Positions 1-6,502 are shown, counted from the stretch's first letter. The stretch: 6,536 bases of DNA from an uncultured Pseudomonadota bacterium (GCA_902783675.1 CACZRW010000081.1:1-6536), one strand, 5' to 3'. The notes: a model not told the origin generated them from the sequence alone. Numbers and translations are program-made.

Positions 1-362
1 CCCCTTGCGTGGAATACGGCGGCGACTGCTACGCAAGAGCAAAAGTCCGCTATCGCGAGATGCTGCAATCCATAGACATTGTCCGCGAAGCCATGGAAAA
101 GATGCCCAAATCCGGCGAGCTTGCCGCAAAGGTCGCGGGCTTTCCCAAAGGCGAAGTCATCACAAGGGTTGAACAGCCACGCGGCGAGTGCGTCTATTAC
201 ATTCGCTCGGACGGCACAAAGTTCCTTAACCGCTGCCGCATTCGCACGCCCAGCTTTGCCAACATTCCCGCCGTCACCAGCATATTAAAAGGCGCAAGGC
301 TTGCCGATGTGCCGGTGATTATCCTTTCCATGGACCCCTGCATAAGTTGCACGGAAAGGTAG
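1..362 (+). CDS. echE: Ech-type [NiFe] hydrogenase large subunit, C-terminal part (5' end outside window)
   Basis: This is the C-terminal ~119 residues of a group 4 (energy-converting) [NiFe] hydrogenase large subunit; codons are in frame from base 3 and run open to the left edge, so the start is missing. The subunit carries the Ni-Fe site that reduces protons to H2 using electrons from ferredoxin. The decisive evidence is the terminal motif DPCISCTER: its two cysteines (codons at 339 and 348) are the C-terminal pair of Ni ligands. The N-terminal CxxC pair lies outside the window. The reading frame ends (TAG) directly after the motif arginine, so there is no C-terminal extension of the kind removed by a maturation protease in most [NiFe] hydrogenases. 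The Ech assignment over CooH or HycE rests on the following gene, an EchF-like ferredoxin, matching the echE-echF order. About two thirds of a typical ~360-residue EchE is absent. Confidence 0.9.
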   Translation, partial: PCVEYGGDCYARAKVRYREMLQSIDIVREAMEKMPKSGELAAKVAGFPKGEVITRVEQPRGECVYYIRSDGTKFLNRCRIRTPSFANIPAVTSILKGARLADVPVIILSMDPCISCTER

Positions 363-386
363 AAAAGGAAAGGAGAGCCCCCTAGA

Positions 387-728
387 ATGAAAATGCTGAA
401 AACCATACTTAAGAACCTCGCCTCGCGCAAGGCCACCCGCCTTTACCCTAAACAAAAGCGCGAGCCCTTTGCGAATGTCCGCGGCGAGCTGGTAAACGAC
501 ATTGACCGCTGCATTTTCTGCTCGGCGTGCGCGCTTAAATGCCCCGCCAAGTGCATAAAGGTTGACAGGGAAAAACGCACATGGGAAAATGACCCAAGTA
601 TTTGTATTTATTGCGGTATTTGCTCTGCAGTCTGCCCGACGAAGTGCCTTTACCAGAAGCCCGAGTATCGCGCCCCGAGCGCCGCCAAGGAATATATAAA
701 GCTAAAAGGCGCTCCCAAGAAATCTTAA
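387..728 (+). CDS. echF: Ech hydrogenase ferredoxin-like subunit, 2x[4Fe-4S]
   Basis: A 113-residue iron-sulfur protein of the EchF/NuoI-like family. It is expected to carry electrons from soluble reduced ferredoxin towards the small (EchC-like) and large subunits, on the cytoplasmic face of the membrane complex. Two CxxCxxCxxxCP motifs are visible: Cys 42, 45, 48, 52 and Cys 73, 76, 79, 83, each enough for one [4Fe-4S] cluster. Each motif is followed four residues later by a further cysteine (56 and 87). The N-terminal stretch ATRLYPKQKREPFANVRG (residues 16-33) resembles the lead-in common to EchF, HycF and NuoI-like subunits. There is no signal peptide or membrane helix. The start is supported by GGAG at 372-375, 11 bases before ATG 387; an in-frame ATG two codons later is an alternative. 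It begins 24 bases after the large subunit gene, consistent with one operon. Confidence 0.92.
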   Translation: MKMLKTILKNLASRKATRLYPKQKREPFANVRGELVNDIDRCIFCSACALKCPAKCIKVDREKRTWENDPSICIYCGICSAVCPTKCLYQKPEYRAPSAAKEYIKLKGAPKKS

Positions 729-789
729 ATCCCCGTTAACTTTATAGGGCTATTATTCCGACACAAAATATACTTTAAAGGAGTTTAAC

Positions 790-3700
790 ATGGCAAAGAC
801 CACCAAGACCAACCCAAAGCAATTCAAGATGTGCGACGGTAACGAAGCGACCGCCTCGGTTGCTTATCGTATGAACGAAATTGCGGTGATTTACCCGATA
901 ACGCCTTCGTCCACCATGGGCGAGCTTGCGGACGATTGGGCGGCAAAGGGGCAAAAGAACATCTTCGGCGAAGTGCCTTTTATCTATGAAATGCAATCGG
1001 AAGCAGGCGCAATCGGCGCTGTCCACGGCGCTTTGCAAGCGGGCGCTTTCGCCACGACCTTTACCGCGTCCCAAGGTCTTTTGCTTATGATACCGAACAT
1101 GTTCAAGATAGCGGGCGAGCTTTCGTCCTTTGTCATGCATGTCGCCGCGCGCTCGGTAGCCACGCACGCGCTTTCCATCTTTGGCGACCACTCCGATGTC
1201 ATGGCTTGCCGCCAGACGGGCTTTGCCATGCTTTGCTCGAACAGCGTAGAGGAGGCGCAGGATATGGCCGCCATTGCGCAAATGTCCACCATCAAGGCAA
1301 AGGTGCCTTTCCTGCACTTCTTTGACGGCTTTAGAACTTCCCACGAAATCAACAAAATCAATTACTTAACCGACGAGGAGTTACAAGCTCTGGTAAAAGG
1401 TCTGCCTCTTGACACCAACTTAAAAAGGGCGCTTACGCCGGACAATCCCGTTATTCGCGGCACGGCGCAGAACCCCGATGTTTTCTTCCAGATTCGTGAG
1501 GCGGGAAATAAGTTCTACACCGCCACGCCTGCCATCGTAAAGGAAATGATGAAGAAGTTTGCCGCCGTTACGGGGCGCAAATACGACCTTGTGGAATACG
1601 AAGGACCAAAGGACGCCGAGCACATTATCGTGCTCATGGGCTCGGGCGCGGAAACTGCCACGACCACCGCCGCCTATCTTAACAAAAACGCTAAGGGTTC
1701 CAAGTCCAAGGTCGGAGTGGTGAAAATCCGCCTTTTCCGCCCGTTCCCGACTGCCGAGTTCATAAAGGTATTGCCAAAAACGCTAAAGACCATATCGGTT
1801 TTGGAAAAGACCAAAGAGCAGGGCGCCATCGGCGAGCCTTTATTCCTTGATGTTCTTGCGGCGTTTAACGAAACCGGCGCAAAGCAGCCCAAGATATTCG
1901 CGGGCCGCTACGGCTTATCGTCAAAGGACTTCACCCCCGCCATGGTCAAGGCGGTCTTTGACAACGCCATGGCAAAAGCGCCGAAAAAGCACTTTACCGT
2001 AGGCATTGATGACGATGTAACCAACCTTTCCCTTGCCTTTGACCCTTCCTTTGATATCGAGCCGGACAATGTCAGCCGCTCGGTTTTCTTTGGTCTCGGC
2101 TCGGACGGCACGGTCGGCGCAAACAAAAACTCCATAAAAATCATTGCCGACGACGGCGGCTTCTACGGTCAAGCCTACTTTGTTTACGACTCGAAAAAGT
2201 CGGGCGCCATGACCACCTCGCACCTGCGCTTCAGCAAATCTCACCCGATAAAAGCCCCTTATCTCATAGGCAAGGCGGGCTTTGTCGCCTGCCACCACTT
2301 CCCGTTTTTGGAAAAGGTGGACATGCTCGCGCTTGCGAGCGACGGCGCGACCTTCCTTATAAATGCGCCTTTTGCCAAGGATAAGGTATGGGACAATCTT
2401 CCCAAAGAAGTCCAAGAGGAGATTATCAAAAAGCACATTAACCTTTACGCCATCGACGCGATAGAGGTCGCCGAAAAGACGGGCATGGGGCGGCGCATCA
2501 ACACCATTATGCAGGTGTGCTACTTTGCCATTTCCGGCGTTTTGCCCAAGGACGAAGCCATTGCCGAGATAAAGAAGTCCATTGAAAAGACCTATGGCAA
2601 GAAAGGAAAGGAAGTCGTCGCCAGCAATATCCTCGCAGTTGACGAGGCGCTTAAGCACCTTCACAAAATCCCCGTTCCCGCCAAAGTCACGCAAAAGCGC
2701 GCCACTCCCGCGACCGTCAGCAAATCCGCACCCTCGCTGGTAAAGAATGTCACGGCAAGGATTATTGAGGGTAAAGGCGACGCTCTGCCCGTAAGCGCCT
2801 TTGCCTTTGCCGCGGACGGCACTTGGCCGACCGGCACCGCCGCTTATGAAAAGCGCCGCTTGGCAGTGAATATCCCCGTATGGGACCCCGCCACCTGTAT
2901 CCAGTGCGGTAAATGCGCCATGGTTTGCCCTCATGCGGCGATAAGGTTAAAAGCCTTTGATAACAAAGAGTTAAAAGGCGCACCTAAGTCCTTCCGCTCT
3001 GCTCCCTATAAAGGCGCCGAGTTTAAGGACAGCAGCTTTGTCGTCCAAGTCGCGCCCGAGGATTGCACGGGTTGCACTCTTTGCACCACCGTTTGCCCTG
3101 CCAAGAATAAGGAAAACCCCGCGCTCAAGGCCATAAATATGGAGCCCTTATCAAAGCACCTTGAAAGCGAGATTAAGAACTTTGACTTTTTCCTTTCCCT
3201 TCCCGAAGTTGACAGGACGAAGCTCAACCTTAACCTGCCGAAGTTCTGCCAAATGCTGCAACCGTTGTTTGAGTTTTCGGGTGCTTGCGCGGGCTGCGGC
3301 GAGACCCCTTATATCAAGCTTATGACCCAGCTTTTCGGCGACAGAGCGATTATAGCGAACGCCACGGGCTGCACCTCTATTTACAGCGGCAACCTGCCCA
3401 CTACGCCTTATACCAAGAACAAGGAGGGCAGGGGTCCTGCGTGGAGCAATTCGCTTTTTGAAGACCCCGCCGAGTTCGGCTTAGGTATGCACTTTGCGGT
3501 AATGTTCAAGAAGGCTCAGGCGGAAAACCTTTTACAGCAAATGGAAAAGGACATCGGCAAGCCTTTGGTAAAGGCGCTTCTTACCGCTCCGCAAACGACA
3601 GACATCGAGATTGAAACTCAAAGGGCTAATGTCGCTAAACTAAAGGCAAAGCTAAAGACCTTAAAAAGCCGCGAGGCAAAGGATTTAGCCGAACTTGCCG

Positions 3701-4395
3701 ACTACCTTGTCACCAAAAGCGTGTGGATTTTCGGCGGCGACGGGTGGGCTTACGATATCGGCTACGGCGGCCTTGACCACATCTTGCATTCGGGCATGAA
3801 TGTTAATGTGCTGGTGCTTGACACCAATGTTTACTCAAACACCGGCGGCCAGCAATCCAAAGCCACCCCTCTTGGCGCTTCGGCGAAATTCGCGGCAAAG
3901 GGCAAGTCCTTACCTAAAAAGGACCTTGGCTTTATCGCCATGTCCTCGGGCAGGGCTTATGTCGCTTCGGTTGCTTTGGGCGCAAAAGACACCCAGACGA
4001 TAGCGGCGTTTAGAGAAGCGGAATCCTTTGACGGTCCTTCCATAATCATTGCAAATTGCCACTGCATAGCTCACGGCTACGACTTGGCGGAAGGGCTTGC
4101 CCACCAAAAGCTTGCGGTAGAAACGGGCTTATGGCCGCTTTACCGCTTTGACCCCAGAAGGATTGCCGAGGGTCTGCCTCCCTTACAGCTTGACTATGCG
4201 GCGCCTTCCAAGCCCGTATCCGAGTTTATGGCGACGGAAAACCGCTTTAAGATAGTGCAAAAGCTAAATCCCGAGCGCTATAACGAGCTGGTAGCCGAGG
4301 CGCAAAAGGAAGTAGAGGCAAGAAGGGCGCTATACGAGAAAATGGCCGCCGCCCCTGTTGCTGATGGTAAAAGTGAAGAAGTAAAGGCAAATTAA
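790..4395 (+). CDS. nifJ: pyruvate:ferredoxin (flavodoxin) oxidoreductase, single-chain
   Basis: A complete 1201-residue homodimer-type PFOR: pyruvate + CoA + oxidised ferredoxin gives acetyl-CoA + CO2 + reduced ferredoxin, in the cytoplasm. Visible parts in order: N-terminal pyruvate/TPP domain with YPITPSS (35-41), the SEAGA glutamate (Glu71) and Arg121; a CoA-side domain (about 260-415); a gamma-type domain (about 430-620); a two-cluster ferredoxin domain with Cys 703/706/709/713 and 759/762/765/769; and the TPP domain with Cys833, Cys836, Cys861 and Cys1092 for the proximal cluster, GDGWAYDIGYGG (983-994) and YSNTGGQ (1015-1021). From memory of the Desulfocurvibacter africanus enzyme, Thr38, Glu71, Arg121 and Asn1017 match its active-site residues. 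All three clusters are intact, with no frameshift. AAAGGAG (777-783) lies 6 bases before ATG. It follows echF by 61 bases with no terminator seen. The tail after Cys1092 is about 109 residues, apparently lacking the protective C-terminal extension of the D. africanus enzyme. Confidence 0.97.
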   Translation: MAKTTKTNPKQFKMCDGNEATASVAYRMNEIAVIYPITPSSTMGELADDWAAKGQKNIFGEVPFIYEMQSEAGAIGAVHGALQAGAFATTFTASQGLLLMIPNMFKIAGELSSFVMHVAARSVATHALSIFGDHSDVMACRQTGFAMLCSNSVEEAQDMAAIAQMSTIKAKVPFLHFFDGFRTSHEINKINYLTDEELQALVKGLPLDTNLKRALTPDNPVIRGTAQNPDVFFQIREAGNKFYTATPAIVKEMMKKFAAVTGRKYDLVEYEGPKDAEHIIVLMGSGAETATTTAAYLNKNAKGSKSKVGVVKIRLFRPFPTAEFIKVLPKTLKTISVLEKTKEQGAIGEPLFLDVLAAFNETGAKQPKIFAGRYGLSSKDFTPAMVKAVFDNAMAKAPKKHFTVGIDDDVTNLSLAFDPSFDIEPDNVSRSVFFGLGSDGTVGANKNSIKIIADDGGFYGQAYFVYDSKKSGAMTTSHLRFSKSHPIKAPYLIGKAGFVACHHFPFLEKVDMLALASDGATFLINAPFAKDKVWDNLPKEVQEEIIKKHINLYAIDAIEVAEKTGMGRRINTIMQVCYFAISGVLPKDEAIAEIKKSIEKTYGKKGKEVVASNILAVDEALKHLHKIPVPAKVTQKRATPATVSKSAPSLVKNVTARIIEGKGDALPVSAFAFAADGTWPTGTAAYEKRRLAVNIPVWDPATCIQCGKCAMVCPHAAIRLKAFDNKELKGAPKSFRSAPYKGAEFKDSSFVVQVAPEDCTGCTLCTTVCPAKNKENPALKAINMEPLSKHLESEIKNFDFFLSLPEVDRTKLNLNLPKFCQMLQPLFEFSGACAGCGETPYIKLMTQLFGDRAIIANATGCTSIYSGNLPTTPYTKNKEGRGPAWSNSLFEDPAEFGLGMHFAVMFKKAQAENLLQQMEKDIGKPLVKALLTAPQTTDIEIETQRANVAKLKAKLKTLKSREAKDLAELADYLVTKSVWIFGGDGWAYDIGYGGLDHILHSGMNVNVLVLDTNVYSNTGGQQSKATPLGASAKFAAKGKSLPKKDLGFIAMSSGRAYVASVALGAKDTQTIAAFREAESFDGPSIIIANCHCIAHGYDLAEGLAHQKLAVETGLWPLYRFDPRRIAEGLPPLQLDYAAPSKPVSEFMATENRFKIVQKLNPERYNELVAEAQKEVEARRALYEKMAAAPVADGKSEEVKAN

Positions 4396-4459
4396 GGCTT
4401 AAGGAACTCTGCGGCGTGCGGGCTTTCTTTTCCAAAAGCGCAGCACGGCAAGCCCGCAC
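4392..4459. repeat. palindrome over both stop codons plus 10-bp inverted repeat at the convergent gene ends
   Basis: TTAAG-G-CTTAA (4392-4402) spans the PFOR TAA and the TAA of nhaA on the other strand. Further right, GTGCGGGCTT (4416-4425) and AAGCCCGCAC (4450-4459) form a perfect 10-bp GC-rich inverted repeat with a 24-base loop; the loop itself contains CTTTT-CC-AAAAG. The hairpin would form in the PFOR transcript 21 bases after its stop and in the last codons of the nhaA mRNA. Neither strand shows a T-run after the second arm, so it is not a standard intrinsic terminator. It may stabilise 3' ends or help termination. It could also be chance within coding sequence. Confidence 0.4.
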
Positions 4460-5613
4460 AGCGACGATGCTACCGCCGACATGATAATCCCGACCTTTGC
4501 CATATCAAGTAGCGCCGGCGAGGTAAAGGCAAGCTTGCTGACGAACAGACTCATGGTAAAGCCGATACCGGATAAGAGCGCCACGCCGTAGATATGGGGC
4601 TTTTTGACCGTCTTTGGAAACTTGCACCAGCCAAGCCTCATAAGCACCAAGGTCGCTCCGAATATGCCTATCTGCTTGCCGAAGAACAGCCCCAGCGCCA
4701 CACCCAAAGCCACGGGAGAAGTAAAGTCGGCGGGCACAAGCCCTCTGAAATCCACTCCCGCTTCGGAAAAGGCGAACAGGGGCAGTATCAAAAAGTTAAC
4801 CCACGGCTTGAACAGCCTTATATTCTCGTTTATGGGATAGACGGTCTTGTGATCGCTAAGCACGCACTTATAGGGAATTAACAAACCCGTCACCACGCCC
4901 GCGATGCTGGTGCTGATACCGCCGGCATAAAAGCACCACAACAGCGCCGCGCCAAATATCCCGTAAAAGAAAAAGCTGGAAACTTGCAGGCGGTTAAGAA
5001 TAATCATGAGCATAATGACGATTCCGCCCACTCCCAAAGGCGCAAGCATAAGCTCCGAGCCATAGAATAAGGCGATAATGATAATCGCACCCAAATCATC
5101 AAACACCGCAATAGCCAAAAGGAACACCTTTACCGCGGGATTCAAGCCTTTTCCCGCCAGCGCCAGAATGCACAAGGCAAAGGCGACATCGGTTGCGCAA
5201 GGTATCGCCCACCCGTGCAAAGCCATATCGTCGGCAAAGTTAAAAGCAAGATAAATGAGCGCGGGCAGTAATATCCCGAAAAAGGCGGCAATAAGCGGCG
5301 ACACCACTTGCGACGGCTCGGACAAAAAGCCCGCCACCATTTCCTTTTTTAGCTCCATGCCCACATTAAAGAAGAAAAAGACCATCAATACTTCTTTGAC
5401 GAACTCGGCAAACGGCAGGGCAAAGGCATAATTCCCCCACGAAAACGCCACCGAACTTCCGATAAAGTTAAGATACAGCTCGCTGAAAGGCGAATTCGCC
5501 GCGACAACGGCAAACAGGGCGAACAGTATCATTACGACTCCGGCAGAGGATTCGCTTCTGAAGAAGATGCTGGTGCTTCTTGATAAATAACTGACGAAAT
5601 GAGGCCTTATCAT
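4399..5613 (-). CDS. nhaA: Na+/H+ antiporter NhaA
   Basis: A full-length NhaA family antiporter (about 404 residues; E. coli NhaA has 388) that exports Na+ in exchange for protons across the inner membrane. Residue numbers here count from the GTG at 5616. The ion-binding signature is intact: Asp143 in ATDVAFAL and the pair Asp173-Asp174 in VFDDLGAIIIIALFY correspond to E. coli Asp133, Asp163 and Asp164, and Lys314 in FFGKQIGI corresponds to Lys300. Family stretches FFFFNVGMELKKE (80-92) and GIGFTMSLFVSKLAF (350-364) are also present. The chain is hydrophobic throughout, compatible with 12 helices, and ends in a basic cytoplasmic tail (KRKPARRR). ATG 5613 is preferred over GTG 5616 because the AAGGAAG ribosome site (5625-5619) is only 2 bases from GTG but 5 from ATG. 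It converges on the PFOR gene with a 3-base gap. Confidence 0.96.
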   Translation of the reverse strand: MIRPHFVSYLSRSTSIFFRSESSAGVVMILFALFAVVAANSPFSELYLNFIGSSVAFSWGNYAFALPFAEFVKEVLMVFFFFNVGMELKKEMVAGFLSEPSQVVSPLIAAFFGILLPALIYLAFNFADDMALHGWAIPCATDVAFALCILALAGKGLNPAVKVFLLAIAVFDDLGAIIIIALFYGSELMLAPLGVGGIVIMLMIILNRLQVSSFFFYGIFGAALLWCFYAGGISTSIAGVVTGLLIPYKCVLSDHKTVYPINENIRLFKPWVNFLILPLFAFSEAGVDFRGLVPADFTSPVALGVALGLFFGKQIGIFGATLVLMRLGWCKFPKTVKKPHIYGVALLSGIGFTMSLFVSKLAFTSPALLDMAKVGIIMSAVASSLCGLAVLRFWKRKPARRRVP

Positions 5614-5620
5614 CACCGCT

Positions 5621-5656
5621 TCCTTGCTTTTAACTTAAAATACGAACAAGCAAGGA
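5621..5656 (-). promoter_or_regulatory. nhaA leader hairpin covering the Shine-Dalgarno sequence
   Basis: The plus-strand arms TCCTTGCTT (5621-5629) and AAGCAAGGA (5648-5656) are perfect reverse complements (9 bp, 18-base loop). Read in the nhaA direction, the second arm contains AAGGA of the ribosome binding site, seven bases before the ATG at 5613. A transcript including both arms could fold so that the ribosome site is paired. The pairing is seen in sequence; a regulatory role is inference. Confidence 0.4.
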
Positions 5657-5657
5657 T

Positions 5658-5684
5658 ACTATATGCCTATTTTTAAAAAAGCAA
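5658..5684 (-). promoter_or_regulatory. possible nhaA promoter
   Basis: On the minus strand TTGCTT (5684-5679) is followed after 15 bases by TATAGT (5663-5658), a five-of-six match to the -10 consensus; the spacer is short and the -35 weak. Transcription would start near 5651, inside the first arm of the leader hairpin, so transcripts from here would carry only part of that arm. Confidence 0.3.
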
Positions 5685-5693
5685 TAAGTCTAT

Positions 5694-5734
5694 GGATTAG
5701 GGCTTAAAAGCTAGAGGATAGGGCTTAAAGGCTT
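5694..5734. repeat. tandem imperfect direct repeat between nhaA and the 189-residue gene
   Basis: GGATTAGGGCTTAAAAGCT (5694-5712) is followed by GGATAGGGCTTAAAGGCT (5716-5733). The copies differ by one missing base and one substitution. The shared core TAGGGCTTAAA (5698-5708 and 5719-5729) repeats with a 21-base period, about two turns of DNA. The second copy covers the stop codon of the 189-residue gene (5727-5725). Two protein binding sites or a simple local duplication would both fit. Confidence 0.5.
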
Positions 5735-6294
5735 CGGGTATTAACCCCATATATTCCCGCCGCTATGCCGGCAGCAAACATTGCTCCGCCCACAATGAAG
5801 GCCCCGCCGCCGGGAATGAAATTAAGCGCCCCTGCGACCAATCCCATACCAGCCGCAGCTATGGGCATTCTGATATGCCCCGGACCTTGCCCGCCAATGA
5901 AAGCTCCCATAGAGTAGGCACCCACGGCAAAACCGAACGCTAAAAGAGGAGCGGAAATCGTCGGCACAAAAGCCGCAAGCACCGCACCTGCCGCCGCCGC
6001 CACACCGCAAGCCGCTACGCACGCACCCACTTTGGAAATAAGCTCACCGGAGCAGATAGAGTCTATAAACTGCTCTCTTGAAAGGCGTTTGTCCTTGGCG
6101 ATTTCATATTCTACTTTTCCTGCCAAGAAGACGGTATCCTCCTGATTGAAGCTTCTGCCGCGCGGCTGTGGCGCAACGGAAGCCCCCGCTCCCGCCGCTT
6201 GAGCAACACCATACCTGCTGCTAAGCCCGTTAAGCTTTGCATTAGCCTCGTTCAGCCTCATTTCCGCCACAAAATTATTAATCTTTTCAAACAT
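5725..6294 (-). CDS. unrecognised glycine/alanine-rich membrane protein
   Basis: A 189-residue protein I do not recognise. Residues 1-30 look helical and charged, with no signal peptide. Residues 31-50 are a flexible Ala/Gly/Pro linker. Residues 51-88 form a charged soluble segment (EDTVFLAGKVEYEIAKDKRL). Residues 88-184 are strongly hydrophobic and nearly half Ala plus Gly, and can be split into four segments of about 20 residues (89-110, 112-134, 142-160, 162-184), with small-residue spacing like glycine-zipper membrane helices. Three cysteines (81, 92, 96) cluster where the soluble part enters the membrane part. An inner-membrane protein with a cytoplasmic N-terminus is likely. The start is supported by an AGGGA-type site about 7 bases upstream. 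It lies upstream of nhaA on the same strand, 108 bases or more away, so read-through into nhaA is possible. No function is assigned. Confidence 0.8.
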   Translation of the reverse strand: MFEKINNFVAEMRLNEANAKLNGLSSRYGVAQAAGAGASVAPQPRGRSFNQEDTVFLAGKVEYEIAKDKRLSREQFIDSICSGELISKVGACVAACGVAAAAGAVLAAFVPTISAPLLAFGFAVGAYSMGAFIGGQGPGHIRMPIAAAGMGLVAGALNFIPGGGAFIVGGAMFAAGIAAGIYGVNTRSL

Positions 6295-6335
6295 TTTCCA
6301 TCCCTAAAGTATCGGTTGAAACACAATTAAAAGCC

Positions 6336-6364
6336 AAGATAGCATACTTTTATGTAAAGCGCAA
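6336..6364 (-). promoter_or_regulatory. probable promoter of the 189-residue membrane protein gene
   Basis: On the minus strand TTGCGC (6364-6359) and TATCTT (6341-6336) are separated by exactly 17 bases. With one extra upstream base each, CTTGCG and CTATCT resemble the alphaproteobacterial form CTTGAC/CTATAT. Transcription would begin near 6329, giving a leader of about 35 bases. This is a consensus match by eye only. Confidence 0.4.
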
Positions 6365-6378
6365 GTCCTTTTCGGTCA

Positions 6379-6410
6379 TTTATTTGTCCACCAATAAACA
6401 AGCAAATAAA
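6379..6410. repeat. AT-rich 8-bp inverted repeat in the divergent intergenic region
   Basis: TTTATTTG (6379-6386) and CAAATAAA (6403-6410) are perfect reverse complements separated by 16 bases. They lie just upstream of the leftward promoter and about 90 bases before the rightward gene, a position where an operator for either gene could sit. The low complexity of the arms means chance is a real alternative. The rest of the 208-base gap (6295-6502) shows no RNA gene or ORF that I can support. Confidence 0.3.
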
Positions 6411-6502
6411 AGTTGATTTTCTTTGAACTAAAGCCTAGCTTTTTAGGACGCTTGATTGTTAGTATATAAATATTAGTCTTTACATCTTGTTAAGAGGGAA
6501 AA

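Noticed and set aside
769..774. TATACT as a -10 box for a separate nifJ promoter
   Set aside because: No -35-like sequence occurs at 16-18 bases upstream, and transcription would start near 781, within the ribosome binding site, leaving no usable leader.
775..1344. Minus-strand open frame of 189 codons opposite the start of PFOR
   Set aside because: It overlaps the conserved N-terminal PFOR domain, and its translation is rich in His, Arg and Gly with no recognisable motif, as expected for an antisense shadow.
1921..2934. Long open frame of 337 codons on the minus strand inside the PFOR gene
   Set aside because: It lies wholly opposite a clearly functional PFOR region, its translation resembles no known protein and shows biased composition, and no ribosome site was found. 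It is a shadow of codon use.
4411..4432. GC-rich stretch followed by a T-rich run after PFOR as an intrinsic terminator
   Set aside because: The GC-rich part has no nearby upstream partner arm; its true complement lies downstream at 4450-4459, so the T-rich run falls in the loop rather than after the stem.
4594..4881. Plus-strand open frame of 95 codons inside nhaA
   Set aside because: It lies opposite conserved NhaA helices, with a low-complexity polar translation and no supporting signals.
5665..5684. T-rich run on the minus strand after the 189-residue gene as its terminator
   Set aside because: I found no convincing GC-rich stem immediately before the run, so it may simply be promoter-region AT-rich DNA.
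6431..6453. Hairpin AAGC-CTA / TAG-GAC-GCTT upstream of the rightward gene
   Set aside because: The stem is only 7 pairs broken by a 3-base bulge and is AT-rich; it is within what chance allows in such a region.
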